The notes below the pieces were generated by a model. That model searched no databases, was not told the origin of the DNA, and saw only the letters and a program-made list of their open reading frames with translations. A DNA stretch of 64,000 bases from an uncultured Collinsella sp. (lineage in GTDB: Bacteria; Actinomycetota; Coriobacteriia; Coriobacteriales; Coriobacteriaceae): assembly GCA_902492755.1 (NCBI GenBank), contig CABUNB010000001.1:62001-126000 (forward strand). The letters run 5' to 3'. The position numbers were made by a program, and so were the translations under genes. Positions 41,292-48,731 of the stretch are shown piece by piece (positions within the stretch are counted from its first letter, which is position 1; each line of letters opens with the position of its first letter).

Positions 41292-42278
41292 ATGCCGATT
41301 AATGATCCCGAGAAGTCGGAGAATATGCGCAAGTCCATCCGCGTGTATTCCGGTTCCTCCAACCGTCCCCTCGCTCAGAAGATCGCTGAGTACCTTGGGG
41401 TCGAGCTTTCGGGCCTTACGCTAAAGCAGTTCGCCAACGGTGAGATCTACGCCCGCTACGACGAGACCGTCCGCGGCGCCGACGTCTTCCTGATTCAGTC
41501 CGTGGCCGGCGGCAACGTCAACGACATGCTCATGGAGCTGCTCATCGCCACCGACGCTGCAAAGCGCGCATCCGCCCGCTCCATCACCGCCGTCATCACT
41601 CACTACGGCTATGCCCGCCAGGACCGCAAGGCCGGCCCGCGCGAGCCCATCACCGCCCGCCTCGTCGCCAACCTGCTCGAGCGCGCCGGCGTCAACCGCA
41701 TCATCACCCTCGACCTGCACCAGGGTCAGATCCAGGGCTTCTTCGATATCCCGGTTAACCACCTGTCCGCACTGCCGCTGTTTGGCCAGTACTACAACGA
41801 CATGCACTTCGACACCGACAGCTTGGTTGTCGTCTCCCCCGACGTGGGCCGCGCCAAGGCCGCCAAGAAGCTGTCCGACATGCTCGGCTGCGACCTTGCC
41901 ATCGCCCACAAGGGTCGTCCGCGCCACAACGCCGCCGAGGTCATGGGCATCATCGGTGACATCAAGGGCAAGACCTGCATCATCAACGACGACATGATCG
42001 ACACCGCTGGCACCCTGTGCGCCAACGTCAAGGAGCTCAAGGCCATGGGCGCCGGCGACATCTACGTGTGCGCCACCCACGGCATCTTCTCCGGCCCGGC
42101 TATCGAGCGCCTGAACGACGCCCCCATCGTCGAGTGCGTTGTCACCGACGCCATCCCCGTCGAGGTCGGCGGCAAGATCAAGACCATCTCGGTCGCCGAG
42201 GAGTTCGCTCAGGCCATCTCCGCCGTTTACCACGAGGAGCCCGTCTCCACGCTCGTCGGCGGCGACTTCGCGCTGTAG
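41292..42278 (+). CDS. prs: Ribose-phosphate pyrophosphokinase
   Basis: The protein has 328 residues. The family motifs are in order: FANGEIYARYDETVRGADVFL, the flexible loop ITHYGYARQDRK, the metal-binding DLHQGQIQGFFDIPVNHL, the pyrophosphate/ribose loop INDDMIDTAGTL and a conserved C-terminal IKTISVAEEFAQAI. It is a class I PRPP synthase, expected to need Mg2+ and phosphate. It makes PRPP from ribose 5-phosphate and ATP for nucleotide, His, Trp and NAD synthesis. The start has AAAGGAGAAGGG upstream. About 12 residues precede the usual N-terminus (RKSIRVYSG); the in-frame Met at residue 12 is an alternative. Confidence 0.97.
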   Translation: MPINDPEKSENMRKSIRVYSGSSNRPLAQKIAEYLGVELSGLTLKQFANGEIYARYDETVRGADVFLIQSVAGGNVNDMLMELLIATDAAKRASARSITAVITHYGYARQDRKAGPREPITARLVANLLERAGVNRIITLDLHQGQIQGFFDIPVNHLSALPLFGQYYNDMHFDTDSLVVVSPDVGRAKAAKKLSDMLGCDLAIAHKGRPRHNAAEVMGIIGDIKGKTCIINDDMIDTAGTLCANVKELKAMGAGDIYVCATHGIFSGPAIERLNDAPIVECVVTDAIPVEVGGKIKTISVAEEFAQAISAVYHEEPVSTLVGGDFAL

Positions 42279-42301
42279 TCGCTCGACCCTCGCATCCCTC
42301 C

Positions 42302-42405
42302 GGAAGCCCCGGACACGCCTGCGGGGTTATCACGCGAACGTCCTCGCCGCTTTGCGGCTGCGGGATGTTCGCGTGATAACCCCTCCCGGCGTGTCCGGGG
42401 CTTCC
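42302..42405. repeat. Long two-block hairpin after prs
   Basis: An 18-bp perfect outer stem (GGAAGCCCCGGACACGCC with its complement), a 3-nt/3-nt internal loop and then a 17-bp perfect inner stem (GGGGTTATCACGCGAAC), capped by a CGCCGC/GCGGC-type loop. It begins 24 nt past the prs stop. There is no T tract. The size and regularity exceed an ordinary terminator. Confidence 0.85.
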
Positions 42406-42520
42406 TGCTGTCTCGGGGCAGCTGTTTTCTGAAATGACTTTGCTGCAACCTTTCCTCGCCTTCGGCGGGCGTGGTAGCCTTTGTCGTTGATTGAACTATT
42501 TGTGTAACGAAGGGACAAAT

Positions 42521-43150
42521 ATGGCAGCTGCACAGCCGCTTAAGATTCGCATGGTTGCCGGGCTTGGCAACCCGGGCGAGGAATATGCCGAGACCCGCCA
42601 CAACGCCGGCTTTAAGGCAATCGACGAGCTGGCCCGTCAGGCCGGCGTCACGTACTGGAAAAACCAGGCCGGTGCCGAGGTCGCGCTCATCAATATCAAC
42701 GACCCCGAGGAAGAAGGCGGCAAGCGCCAGATTGTGCTGGTCAAGCCGCAGTCGTACATGAATACCTCGGGCGGCCCCATCTCCAAGCTCTGCCGCGAGT
42801 ACAAGATCAAGGCCGAAGAGCTGCTCGTAATCCACGACGAGCTCGATATTCCCGCCGGCGACGTGCGCGTCAAGGTGGGCGGCGGCCATGCTGGCCACAA
42901 CGGCCTGCGCTCTATCATCGACAAGATGGGCAGTCGCGACTTTAGCCGTATCCGCACCGGCATCGGCAACCCTCCCGGCAAGATGGCCGTCGCCGACTAC
43001 GTGCTCAAGCAGCTGCGCGCCCGCGAGGCCGAGGACTTCCAGGACACCTGCGCCCGCGCCGCCGATGCCGCCGGCCTGGCGATCGTGCACGGCGTGGTCT
43101 ATGCCCGCGACCACGTCAACGGCGCCGCCTCCGCCAACGGCAAGCACTAA
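42521..43150 (+). CDS. pth: Peptidyl-tRNA hydrolase
   Basis: The protein has 209 residues from the ATG at 42521 (MAAAQPLK), preceded by GAAGGGA; an upstream in-frame ATG lacks a site. Motifs are VAGLGNPGEEYAETRHNAGF (with the catalytic His and Asn), KPQSYMNTSGG, IHDELDIPAG and GGGHAGHNGLRSI. It recycles peptidyl-tRNA released by ribosome drop-off. It follows prs, as in many Gram-positive genomes. The C-terminal tail is slightly extended (NGAASANGKH). Confidence 0.96.
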   Translation: MAAAQPLKIRMVAGLGNPGEEYAETRHNAGFKAIDELARQAGVTYWKNQAGAEVALININDPEEEGGKRQIVLVKPQSYMNTSGGPISKLCREYKIKAEELLVIHDELDIPAGDVRVKVGGGHAGHNGLRSIIDKMGSRDFSRIRTGIGNPPGKMAVADYVLKQLRAREAEDFQDTCARAADAAGLAIVHGVVYARDHVNGAASANGKH

Positions 43151-43189
43151 AACCTGCCATTTAGGGACAGGTTTATTTTGGCAGGTTTT
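43149..43189. repeat. Hairpin with AGGGACAGG core, next to the pth stop
   Basis: The stems are AAAACCTGCC (43149-43158) and GGCAGGTTTT (43180-43189). The loop holds AGGGACAGGTTTATTTTGG (43163-43181), which recurs exactly inverted at 43322-43340. Confidence 0.75.
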
Positions 43190-43255
43190 ATCTGCGGAAA
43201 CGCCACAACGGCCGCATCGCAATAAGCAACCCGCCGCCATACATACGCAACGCCC

Positions 43256-43299
43256 CAAAGGGGGCCGGTCTCACCGCAACGCGAGGCCGGCCCCCTTTG
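43256..43299 (+). terminator. Bidirectional-looking hairpin after pth
   Basis: CAAAGGGGGCCGG and CCGGCCCCCTTTG form a 13-bp stem with an 18-nt loop. The plus strand continues CCGTTTTG. It is placed between two inverted GGGACAGG hairpins. Confidence 0.6.
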
Positions 43300-43316
43300 C
43301 CGTTTTGCCTGATAAA

Positions 43317-43351
43317 ACCGACCAAAATAAACCTGTCCCTTTTTGGTTGGT
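43317..43351. repeat. Hairpin with CCTGTCCC core
   Basis: ACCGACCAAAA and TTTTGGTTGGT pair with one mismatch. The loop contains the exact inverse of the 19-nt core at 43163-43181, so the two hairpins form a mirrored pair around the terminator-like stem. Confidence 0.65.
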
Positions 43352-43534
43352 CAGACGGGATAAACCGGGATAAACCCTTTTCCCAACCGCCGAAGACACA
43401 CGTAAACAGCATGTCCATGAGGGTATAATTTGCACCGTATGTCTGCACAACGCCTGTGCGCGTACGGTTTTACTCGGGCTACCGTCCATTTCCGTGGAGG
43501 CACGGTTCGGCGGCCCTAACAAGAGAGGGGTTCT

Positions 43535-44374
43535 ATGTATAAGATCCTGGAGAAGACGCAGTTCTCGGAGAAGGTGTTCAAGTTCCGCATCGAGGCGCCC
43601 GCAATCGCCAAGCATGCGCACGCTGGACAGTTCCTCATGGTTCGCGCCAACGAGACGGGCGAGCGCGTCCCGTTTACCCTAGCTGGTTGGAACGGTGACG
43701 AGGGCTGGGTCGAGTTCATCTTCATGGTGATCGGCAAGACCACCGAGATGCTTTCCACCTACGAGGCCGGCGAGTCGCTGCGCGACGTCGTGGGCCCGCT
43801 GGGCGTTCCCACCGAGATGGCCGAGGGCCCCTGCGCCGTCATTGGCGGCGGCGTCGGCCTGGCAATTGCCTTCCCGGTCGCCAAGCACCTGGTCGAGACC
43901 GGCCACGAGGTGCACGCCATCATGGGCGCCCGCACCAAGGACCTCCTGCTCATGGAGGACCAGTTCCGCGAGCTCCTCGACGAGGACCACATCCATATCA
44001 CCACCGATGACGGCTCCTACGGCGAGCAGGGCGTTGTCACCGCTCCGCTGGAGCGCCTGCTGCAGGACAAGGCCGTGAGCCAGGTCTTCTGCGTCGGCCC
44101 CGTTCCGATGATGAAGTTCTCGACCCTCACCGCCCAGAAGTACGACACTCCCATCACCGCGTCGCTCAACCCCATCATGGTTGACGGCACCGGCATGTGC
44201 GGCTGCTGCCGCGTCGAGGTGGGCGGCGTGACCAAGTTCGCTTGCGTCGACGGCCCCGACTTCGATGCCACCCTGGTCGACTGGGATGACCTTCGTGCCC
44301 GCCAGGCCGCTTACCGTTCCGAAGAGGGCGAGTCCCTCAAGGCTTATGAGGAAAAGAGCTGCGCATGCCACTAG
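43535..44374 (+). CDS. nfnA: NfnA-like ferredoxin/NAD(P) oxidoreductase subunit (sulfide dehydrogenase beta type)
   Basis: The protein has 279 residues. A ferredoxin-reductase-like FAD domain (about 1-95; FLMVRANETGERVPFTLAG) is followed by the NAD(P) domain (AVIGGGVGLAIAFPVAKHL, ITTDDGSYGEQGVV). A C-terminal [2Fe-2S] Cys cluster (MCGCCRVEVGG with KFACVDGPDF) is typical of NfnA/PyrK relatives. It overlaps nfnB by 10 nt. In known systems NfnAB couples NADH and reduced ferredoxin to NADP+ reduction by flavin bifurcation. In this genome it could exchange ferredoxin electrons with the membrane hydrogenase (inference). Confidence 0.9.
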   Translation: MYKILEKTQFSEKVFKFRIEAPAIAKHAHAGQFLMVRANETGERVPFTLAGWNGDEGWVEFIFMVIGKTTEMLSTYEAGESLRDVVGPLGVPTEMAEGPCAVIGGGVGLAIAFPVAKHLVETGHEVHAIMGARTKDLLLMEDQFRELLDEDHIHITTDDGSYGEQGVVTAPLERLLQDKAVSQVFCVGPVPMMKFSTLTAQKYDTPITASLNPIMVDGTGMCGCCRVEVGGVTKFACVDGPDFDATLVDWDDLRARQAAYRSEEGESLKAYEEKSCACH

Positions 44375-45774
44375 TTAACGGTCGTTTCGTTGCCGATATG
44401 AAGTCGCCCCGCACCCCCGATAACGAGGAGCCGGCTGCCGAGCGCGCCTGCGACTTCCGCCCCGTCGACAAGGGCTTCACCGAGGAGATGGCGCTGGCCG
44501 AGGCCGAGCGCTGCCTCAACTGCAAGAAGCCGTTCTGTGTTGAGGGTTGCCCCGTCAACATCAACATTCCCCGCTTTATCGAGCAGATCCGCGCGAAGGA
44601 CTTCGGTGGCGCTCTCGATACCATCCGCGAGGACTCCATGCTTCCCGCTATCTGCGGCCGCGTCTGCCCGCAGGAGAACCAGTGCGAGGGCAAGTGCATC
44701 CGTGGTAAGAAGTCCGAGCCCGTGGCCATCGGTCAGCTCGAGCGTTTCCTGGGTGACCGCCCCGAGCTCGCTTCCACGCCCAAGATGGCTCCCAAGAACG
44801 GCAAGAAGGTCGCCGTCGTCGGCTCCGGCCCGTCCGGCATCACCTGCGCCGGCGAGCTCGCCCGTAACGGTTTTGACGTCACCGTCTTTGAGGCCTTCTT
44901 TACCGGCGGCGGCGTGCTGGTCTACGGCATCCCCGAGTTCCGTCTGCCCAAGGCGGTCGTCAAGCGCGAGATCGACGGCCTGGAGGACATGGGCGTCAAG
45001 TTTGAGTACAACTCCGTCGTGGGCAACATGGCCACGGCCGAGGAGCTGTTCGAGCAGGGCTTCGACGCCATCTACGTGGCGACCGGCGCTGGCCTGCCCA
45101 AGTTCCTCAACGTCCCCGGCGAGAACCTGCCCAACGTCTTCTTCGCGAACGAGTACCTCACCCGCGTGAACCTGATGAAGGCCAACAAGTTCCCCGAGTA
45201 CGACACCCCCACCAAGCACGGCAAGAACGTCGTTGTCTTTGGTGGCGGCAACGTGGCTATGGACGCCGTCCGTACCGCCAAGCGTCTGGGCGCCGAGCAC
45301 GCCATCATCGCCTACCGCCGTACCGAGGACGAGATGCCCTGCCGTCGTGCCGAGCTGCACCACGCCAAGGCCGAGGGCGTCGAGGTTCTGCCGCTCGTCT
45401 CCCCGCTCGAGTTTGTCGCTGGCGAGGACGGCTCCGTGTGCGCCGTCAAGGTCCAGAAGATGGAGCTCGGTGAGCCCGACGAGTCCGGCCGTCGTCGCCC
45501 GGTGCCCATCGAGGGCGCCATCGAGGAGATCCCCTGCGACGTCGCTATTTCGGCTATCGGCACCAACGCCAACCCCTTCGCTGCCAAGATCGGCGGCAAG
45601 ATGGAGCTCAACAAGTGGGGCTACATCGTCGCCGACGAGGAGACCGGCCAGACCACCGATCCCCGCATCTGGGCCGGCGGCGACATCGTCACCGGTGCCG
45701 CTACGGTCATTCTGGCGATGGGCGCCGGCAAGAAGGCCGCCGCTTCCATCACCAAGAGCCTGTTGGGCGAGTAA
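44365..45774 (+). CDS. nfnB: NfnB-like NADPH-dependent subunit (glutamate synthase small-chain family)
   Basis: The protein has 469 residues. The N-terminal domain has two [4Fe-4S] motifs: CLNCKKPFCVEGCP (about 50-63) and CGRVCPQENQCEGKC (about 96-110). Two dinucleotide folds follow, VAVVGSGPSGITCAGEL (FAD) and VVVFGGGNVAMDAVRTA (NADPH), with a closing GGDIVTGAATVILAMGAGK. It is a GltD/NfnB family protein. The overlapping nfnA homologue and the absence of a GltB large subunit favour NfnB over glutamate synthase. A strong terminator follows. Confidence 0.92.
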   Translation: MPLVNGRFVADMKSPRTPDNEEPAAERACDFRPVDKGFTEEMALAEAERCLNCKKPFCVEGCPVNINIPRFIEQIRAKDFGGALDTIREDSMLPAICGRVCPQENQCEGKCIRGKKSEPVAIGQLERFLGDRPELASTPKMAPKNGKKVAVVGSGPSGITCAGELARNGFDVTVFEAFFTGGGVLVYGIPEFRLPKAVVKREIDGLEDMGVKFEYNSVVGNMATAEELFEQGFDAIYVATGAGLPKFLNVPGENLPNVFFANEYLTRVNLMKANKFPEYDTPTKHGKNVVVFGGGNVAMDAVRTAKRLGAEHAIIAYRRTEDEMPCRRAELHHAKAEGVEVLPLVSPLEFVAGEDGSVCAVKVQKMELGEPDESGRRRPVPIEGAIEEIPCDVAISAIGTNANPFAAKIGGKMELNKWGYIVADEETGQTTDPRIWAGGDIVTGAATVILAMGAGKKAAASITKSLLGE

Positions 45775-45802
45775 TCACCTACAGCACTAGCCACCAAACG
45801 GC

Positions 45803-45841
45803 AAAGTCCCCGTCGAGCACACGCCCGGCGGGGACTTTTTC
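45803..45841 (+). terminator. Rho-independent terminator after nfnAB
   Basis: AAAGTCCCCG and CGGGGACTTT form a 10-bp stem, followed by TTTC. It is 28 nt past the nfnB stop. Confidence 0.88.
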
Positions 45842-45852
45842 TATGCCGGCCG

Positions 45853-45897
45853 CCCAAACCACCACAAAGGGGACAGGCGCCTTTGTGGTGGTTTGGG
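45853..45897. repeat. CCACCACAAAGG hairpin with GGACAGGCG loop
   Basis: The 18-bp perfect stem is CCCAAACCACCACAAAGG with its complement and a 9-nt loop. Related stems are at 48553-48587 and 53603-53641. Confidence 0.8.
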
Positions 45898-45915
45898 ACT
45901 TGCCCGGTCGTTTTG

Positions 45916-46131
45916 TCTCGATCTGTAACACCTGGAGCCCGTTGAGCCTTGTAGTTGTTACAGATCGAGATATTGCTCCAGCCGCACCCGCTTTGTCTCA
46001 ATCTGTAACAGTTAGAGGCCAAATTCCTCGCTACATGTTACAGATCGAGACGTTAGGTTGGCGGCCATTCGGTTCATCTAAATCTGTAACATCTAGGGCC
46101 GTTTTGGGCAGCCAGGTGTTACAGATCGAGA
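45916..46131. repeat. Array B: three 55-nt palindromes, 80-81-nt period
   Basis: Units are at 45916-45970, 45996-46050 and 46077-46131. The 16-nt arms belong to the same family as array A (TCTCGATCTGTAACAC and variants), enclosing 23 nt unique to each unit. It lies between the nfnB terminator and the 3' end of the surface-protein gene. Confidence 0.87.
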
Positions 46132-46168
46132 TCTCGCAAAAGCCGAGGATGGGCGCCGTCACCAAAAC

Positions 46169-48526
46169 CTAACGCTTGCGACGCTTGGTCGCGGCGATGC
46201 CGGCCGCGGCTACGGTTGCGCCGGCGATGCCTAGGGCGGCGACCGTCATCGCGGTGGTATCCCCCGTGGTAGCCAGGACAGCAGCGCCCTTCTTGGCCTG
46301 CGTGGTTTTCTCAACCGTCTTGATCGTGGCGGTTGTCGTGGCCGGCTTGGCCGCGGGCTTCACCCCAGGCTGCGGCGTCGGCTTGGAATCCGGCGTAGGC
46401 TGCGGGTCGGGAGTCGGCGTGGCTTCGGGCGTAAAGGTCAGATCGGTGTTGAGCCACAGGGTGTAGATCCAGCCGCTGTCCTCATCGGATACGCTATCCG
46501 CGACCTGGTAGCCGCACTCCTGGCCGTTGATCACCAGCTTGGTGTCGGGCGTAAAGTAGAAGCCGCGCGCGGACTTGAGGTAGATACCGTAGCGATAGGT
46601 CACGCCGGGCTTAAAGGCGTCGATGTGATTCGTGATGTTCTGATCCCAGAACTTCTGAGAGTTCACTTCGCTGCCATCGCTGCCCGTCCAGAACTCACAC
46701 TGAGGAAGGGAGTTGGAACCCGTCGGAACGTTCGCCGTAAAGACCGGCTTATCGCCCGCCTTGAAGGTGGTCGTGGCGCCGTTGATCTCGATAACGTCGA
46801 TGGCCCGCCATTCGTCGATCGGCTGCTCGCACAGCATATTGTCAGCGTTTGGCGCGAAGACGCCGTTGACGGTCTTGATGTGGTGCGCCCAATGACCGTT
46901 GACGTACATCATGCAGTCATCGGCCACGGTATTGTCGCCCTTGAGCCTCAGCTCAACGGAGTACATGTAGAACTTGCCCTCCTCGAAGTGGTCAATCTTC
47001 TTCATGCCCGGCGTGTACTTTGCGGGGTCGGAATACCAGAAGGCAACGGGCTTGAGCTCCGCAGGGTCGCTGCCATCCATCTCTTCCCAGCACTCATAGG
47101 CGATCTCATACTTATCGGCATCGGCGGCAGGAATCGTCGCGGTCGCACGCGGCGCCTCGCCGGGCGCGTAGTCGGTTTTCACATCGTTGACGTTTAGATT
47201 CTCAAGAGCTTCGTTTTCCGACGAAGCAGGCATCGTAATTGTTTTAATAGCAGGGACATACAGGAATTCTCCGCTTAGACTCGACTTTACGGTTTCCCCG
47301 TTTACGGTAACAACGGTTTCATCGCTGAAGGAATATCCGTCTTTTGGCTTCAGCATAAGAGAATACACGTACTCTTTCCCGCTTTTAAACTTTGTAATAG
47401 TCGGCAGGGAACCATGTGAGCCGTTATCGGAATACCAGGCAGCAACGGGTTCGTTGTTTTCAAATTCCTGCCAGCATTCATAAGCGATTTCGTATTTATC
47501 TGCATCGTAGTTAGGGACACCTGCCGTCGCCTGCGGACCAGTATCCAGCTGCCAATTGAAGTTCGTATTCTGAACATTGGCAAAGGAGATGGATTCCGAT
47601 TCTGATTCCGCTGCCGGGATAACAAGGCACGCCCTCTCGTAGACATGGGTGCGGGTGTAGTAGTCATCCCGGATCTCGTTAATAGTGGGTTTCCCGGTCG
47701 CCTCGGCGTCTCCTTTAAAGGCGTCGTCCGGATCACCGATGATGATATTCCCGGGCTCTGTACCCGTATACGTAAGCTTGGATCCATCATAGGTGGTCGT
47801 CATCTTGGACTTATTCTCCTTGTACTCCGTAAAGTACTTCTGCTCCTCCTTCTGTCTCTGAATCTTGCTGATATCCAGGGTAAGCGTTGTTTTATTGCTC
47901 GCACTGTCATACGCCGCATGGACGATCAAGTCCCCCAGGCCGATAAAAGTCAAAGCGCTACCATCGAGAGCAGACTGGTCTCCATCTACAAGGGCAATCC
48001 CCTCCACATACTCAATCGTTTCTTCTTTCTTGATGTCGGTGTAATTGTTCCGCACCGTAATATTGACCCTAACGCCGCTGCCGCCAACAACATCGGTCAC
48101 ACCGCAGGGCATGATGGCGTCATTCGCCGGCGTGGCGGCGTTGTCGCTGGGAGTATTTTGTTCAGCGGGTGCCGCATCGTTAGATTCATCGGTAACGTCA
48201 GCCGGAGTCGTCTGCTGAGGTTCAGCGACGGTTTGTGCCGTCGGAGCAGCAGCGACTGCTGGTGCGGGCGTCGCAGCCGGCGTGGTCGCCGGAGCCGCAT
48301 CCTCCGCACCCGTCGGCGTCGCCGGAGCCGCAGCGACCTCACCCGTCGCGGCGGCGGGATCCGCGCACTCGGTCGCAAGTGCCAAGCTCGGCAGCAACAG
48401 CTGACCAACCATGAGCGCACACGCGCCAGCGCAAGCGATTTTGGCGCCCACGCAGCGCCAAGTACCGTGAACCAGCGAACAGGTGCGCTCGCGCTGGGTC
48501 TGCTTATCAAAGTGGCTTCCGTTCAT
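46169..48526 (-). CDS. Cell-wall-anchored surface protein with repeated Ig-like domains
   Basis: The protein has 785 residues from the ATG at 48526, with AAGGAGG 6 nt upstream. An extended signal peptide (about 1-50) carries HGTWRCVGAK before the hydrophobic core and ALA cleavage region. An Ala/Thr/Pro-rich stretch (about 50-150) follows. From about residue 300 there are three related units of about 110 residues, each with a KYEIAYECW-like or CEFWTGSDG strand, then KPVAFWYSD or similar, then a YxYxLxLK strand. A Pro/Thr spacer leads to the sorting signal LATTGD, a hydrophobic helix and KRRKR. I do not recognise a ligand-binding family. It is probably a wall-anchored adhesin or scaffold. Confidence 0.85.
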   Translation of the reverse strand: MNGSHFDKQTQRERTCSLVHGTWRCVGAKIACAGACALMVGQLLLPSLALATECADPAAATGEVAAAPATPTGAEDAAPATTPAATPAPAVAAAPTAQTVAEPQQTTPADVTDESNDAAPAEQNTPSDNAATPANDAIMPCGVTDVVGGSGVRVNITVRNNYTDIKKEETIEYVEGIALVDGDQSALDGSALTFIGLGDLIVHAAYDSASNKTTLTLDISKIQRQKEEQKYFTEYKENKSKMTTTYDGSKLTYTGTEPGNIIIGDPDDAFKGDAEATGKPTINEIRDDYYTRTHVYERACLVIPAAESESESISFANVQNTNFNWQLDTGPQATAGVPNYDADKYEIAYECWQEFENNEPVAAWYSDNGSHGSLPTITKFKSGKEYVYSLMLKPKDGYSFSDETVVTVNGETVKSSLSGEFLYVPAIKTITMPASSENEALENLNVNDVKTDYAPGEAPRATATIPAADADKYEIAYECWEEMDGSDPAELKPVAFWYSDPAKYTPGMKKIDHFEEGKFYMYSVELRLKGDNTVADDCMMYVNGHWAHHIKTVNGVFAPNADNMLCEQPIDEWRAIDVIEINGATTTFKAGDKPVFTANVPTGSNSLPQCEFWTGSDGSEVNSQKFWDQNITNHIDAFKPGVTYRYGIYLKSARGFYFTPDTKLVINGQECGYQVADSVSDEDSGWIYTLWLNTDLTFTPEATPTPDPQPTPDSKPTPQPGVKPAAKPATTTATIKTVEKTTQAKKGAAVLATTGDTTAMTVAALGIAGATVAAAGIAATKRRKR

Positions 48527-48552
48527 AACGGCCTCCTTGGTCGAAAGGCTGC

Positions 48553-48587
48553 ACCACCACAAAGGTGCCTGTCCCCCTTGCGGTGGT
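48553..48587. repeat. CCACCACAAAGG hairpin with CCTGTCCC loop, in the surface-protein leader
   Basis: ACCACCACAAAGG (48553-48565) and CCTTGCGGTGGT (48576-48587) form the stem, with one mismatch. It sits 27 nt upstream of the surface-protein start, so it would be transcribed in the leader. Confidence 0.65.
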
Positions 48588-48672
48588 CCTGTACAACCAA
48601 GATGTGCCAAACGGCCCTGTACGCCTAGGTTCGTAGATGCGAACCTAGGCCTCTACCTGCGGAAATACAAAG

Positions 48673-48708
48673 AGCCGCCGCGAGGGCATTTGCGCCCACG
48701 CGGCGGCT
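48673..48708 (-). terminator. Hairpin after the second surface-protein gene
   Basis: AGCCGCCGCG and CGCGGCGGCT form a perfect 10-bp stem. The minus strand continues CTTTGTATTTCC, a weak T-rich tail. Confidence 0.6.
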
Positions 48709-48731
48709 GAAAATGGCTATGAAAGCTTGCA

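Noticed and set aside
44365..45774. Glutamate synthase small subunit
   Set aside because: No large subunit gene is adjacent, and the overlapping upstream gene is an NfnA homologue, so NfnB is the better assignment.
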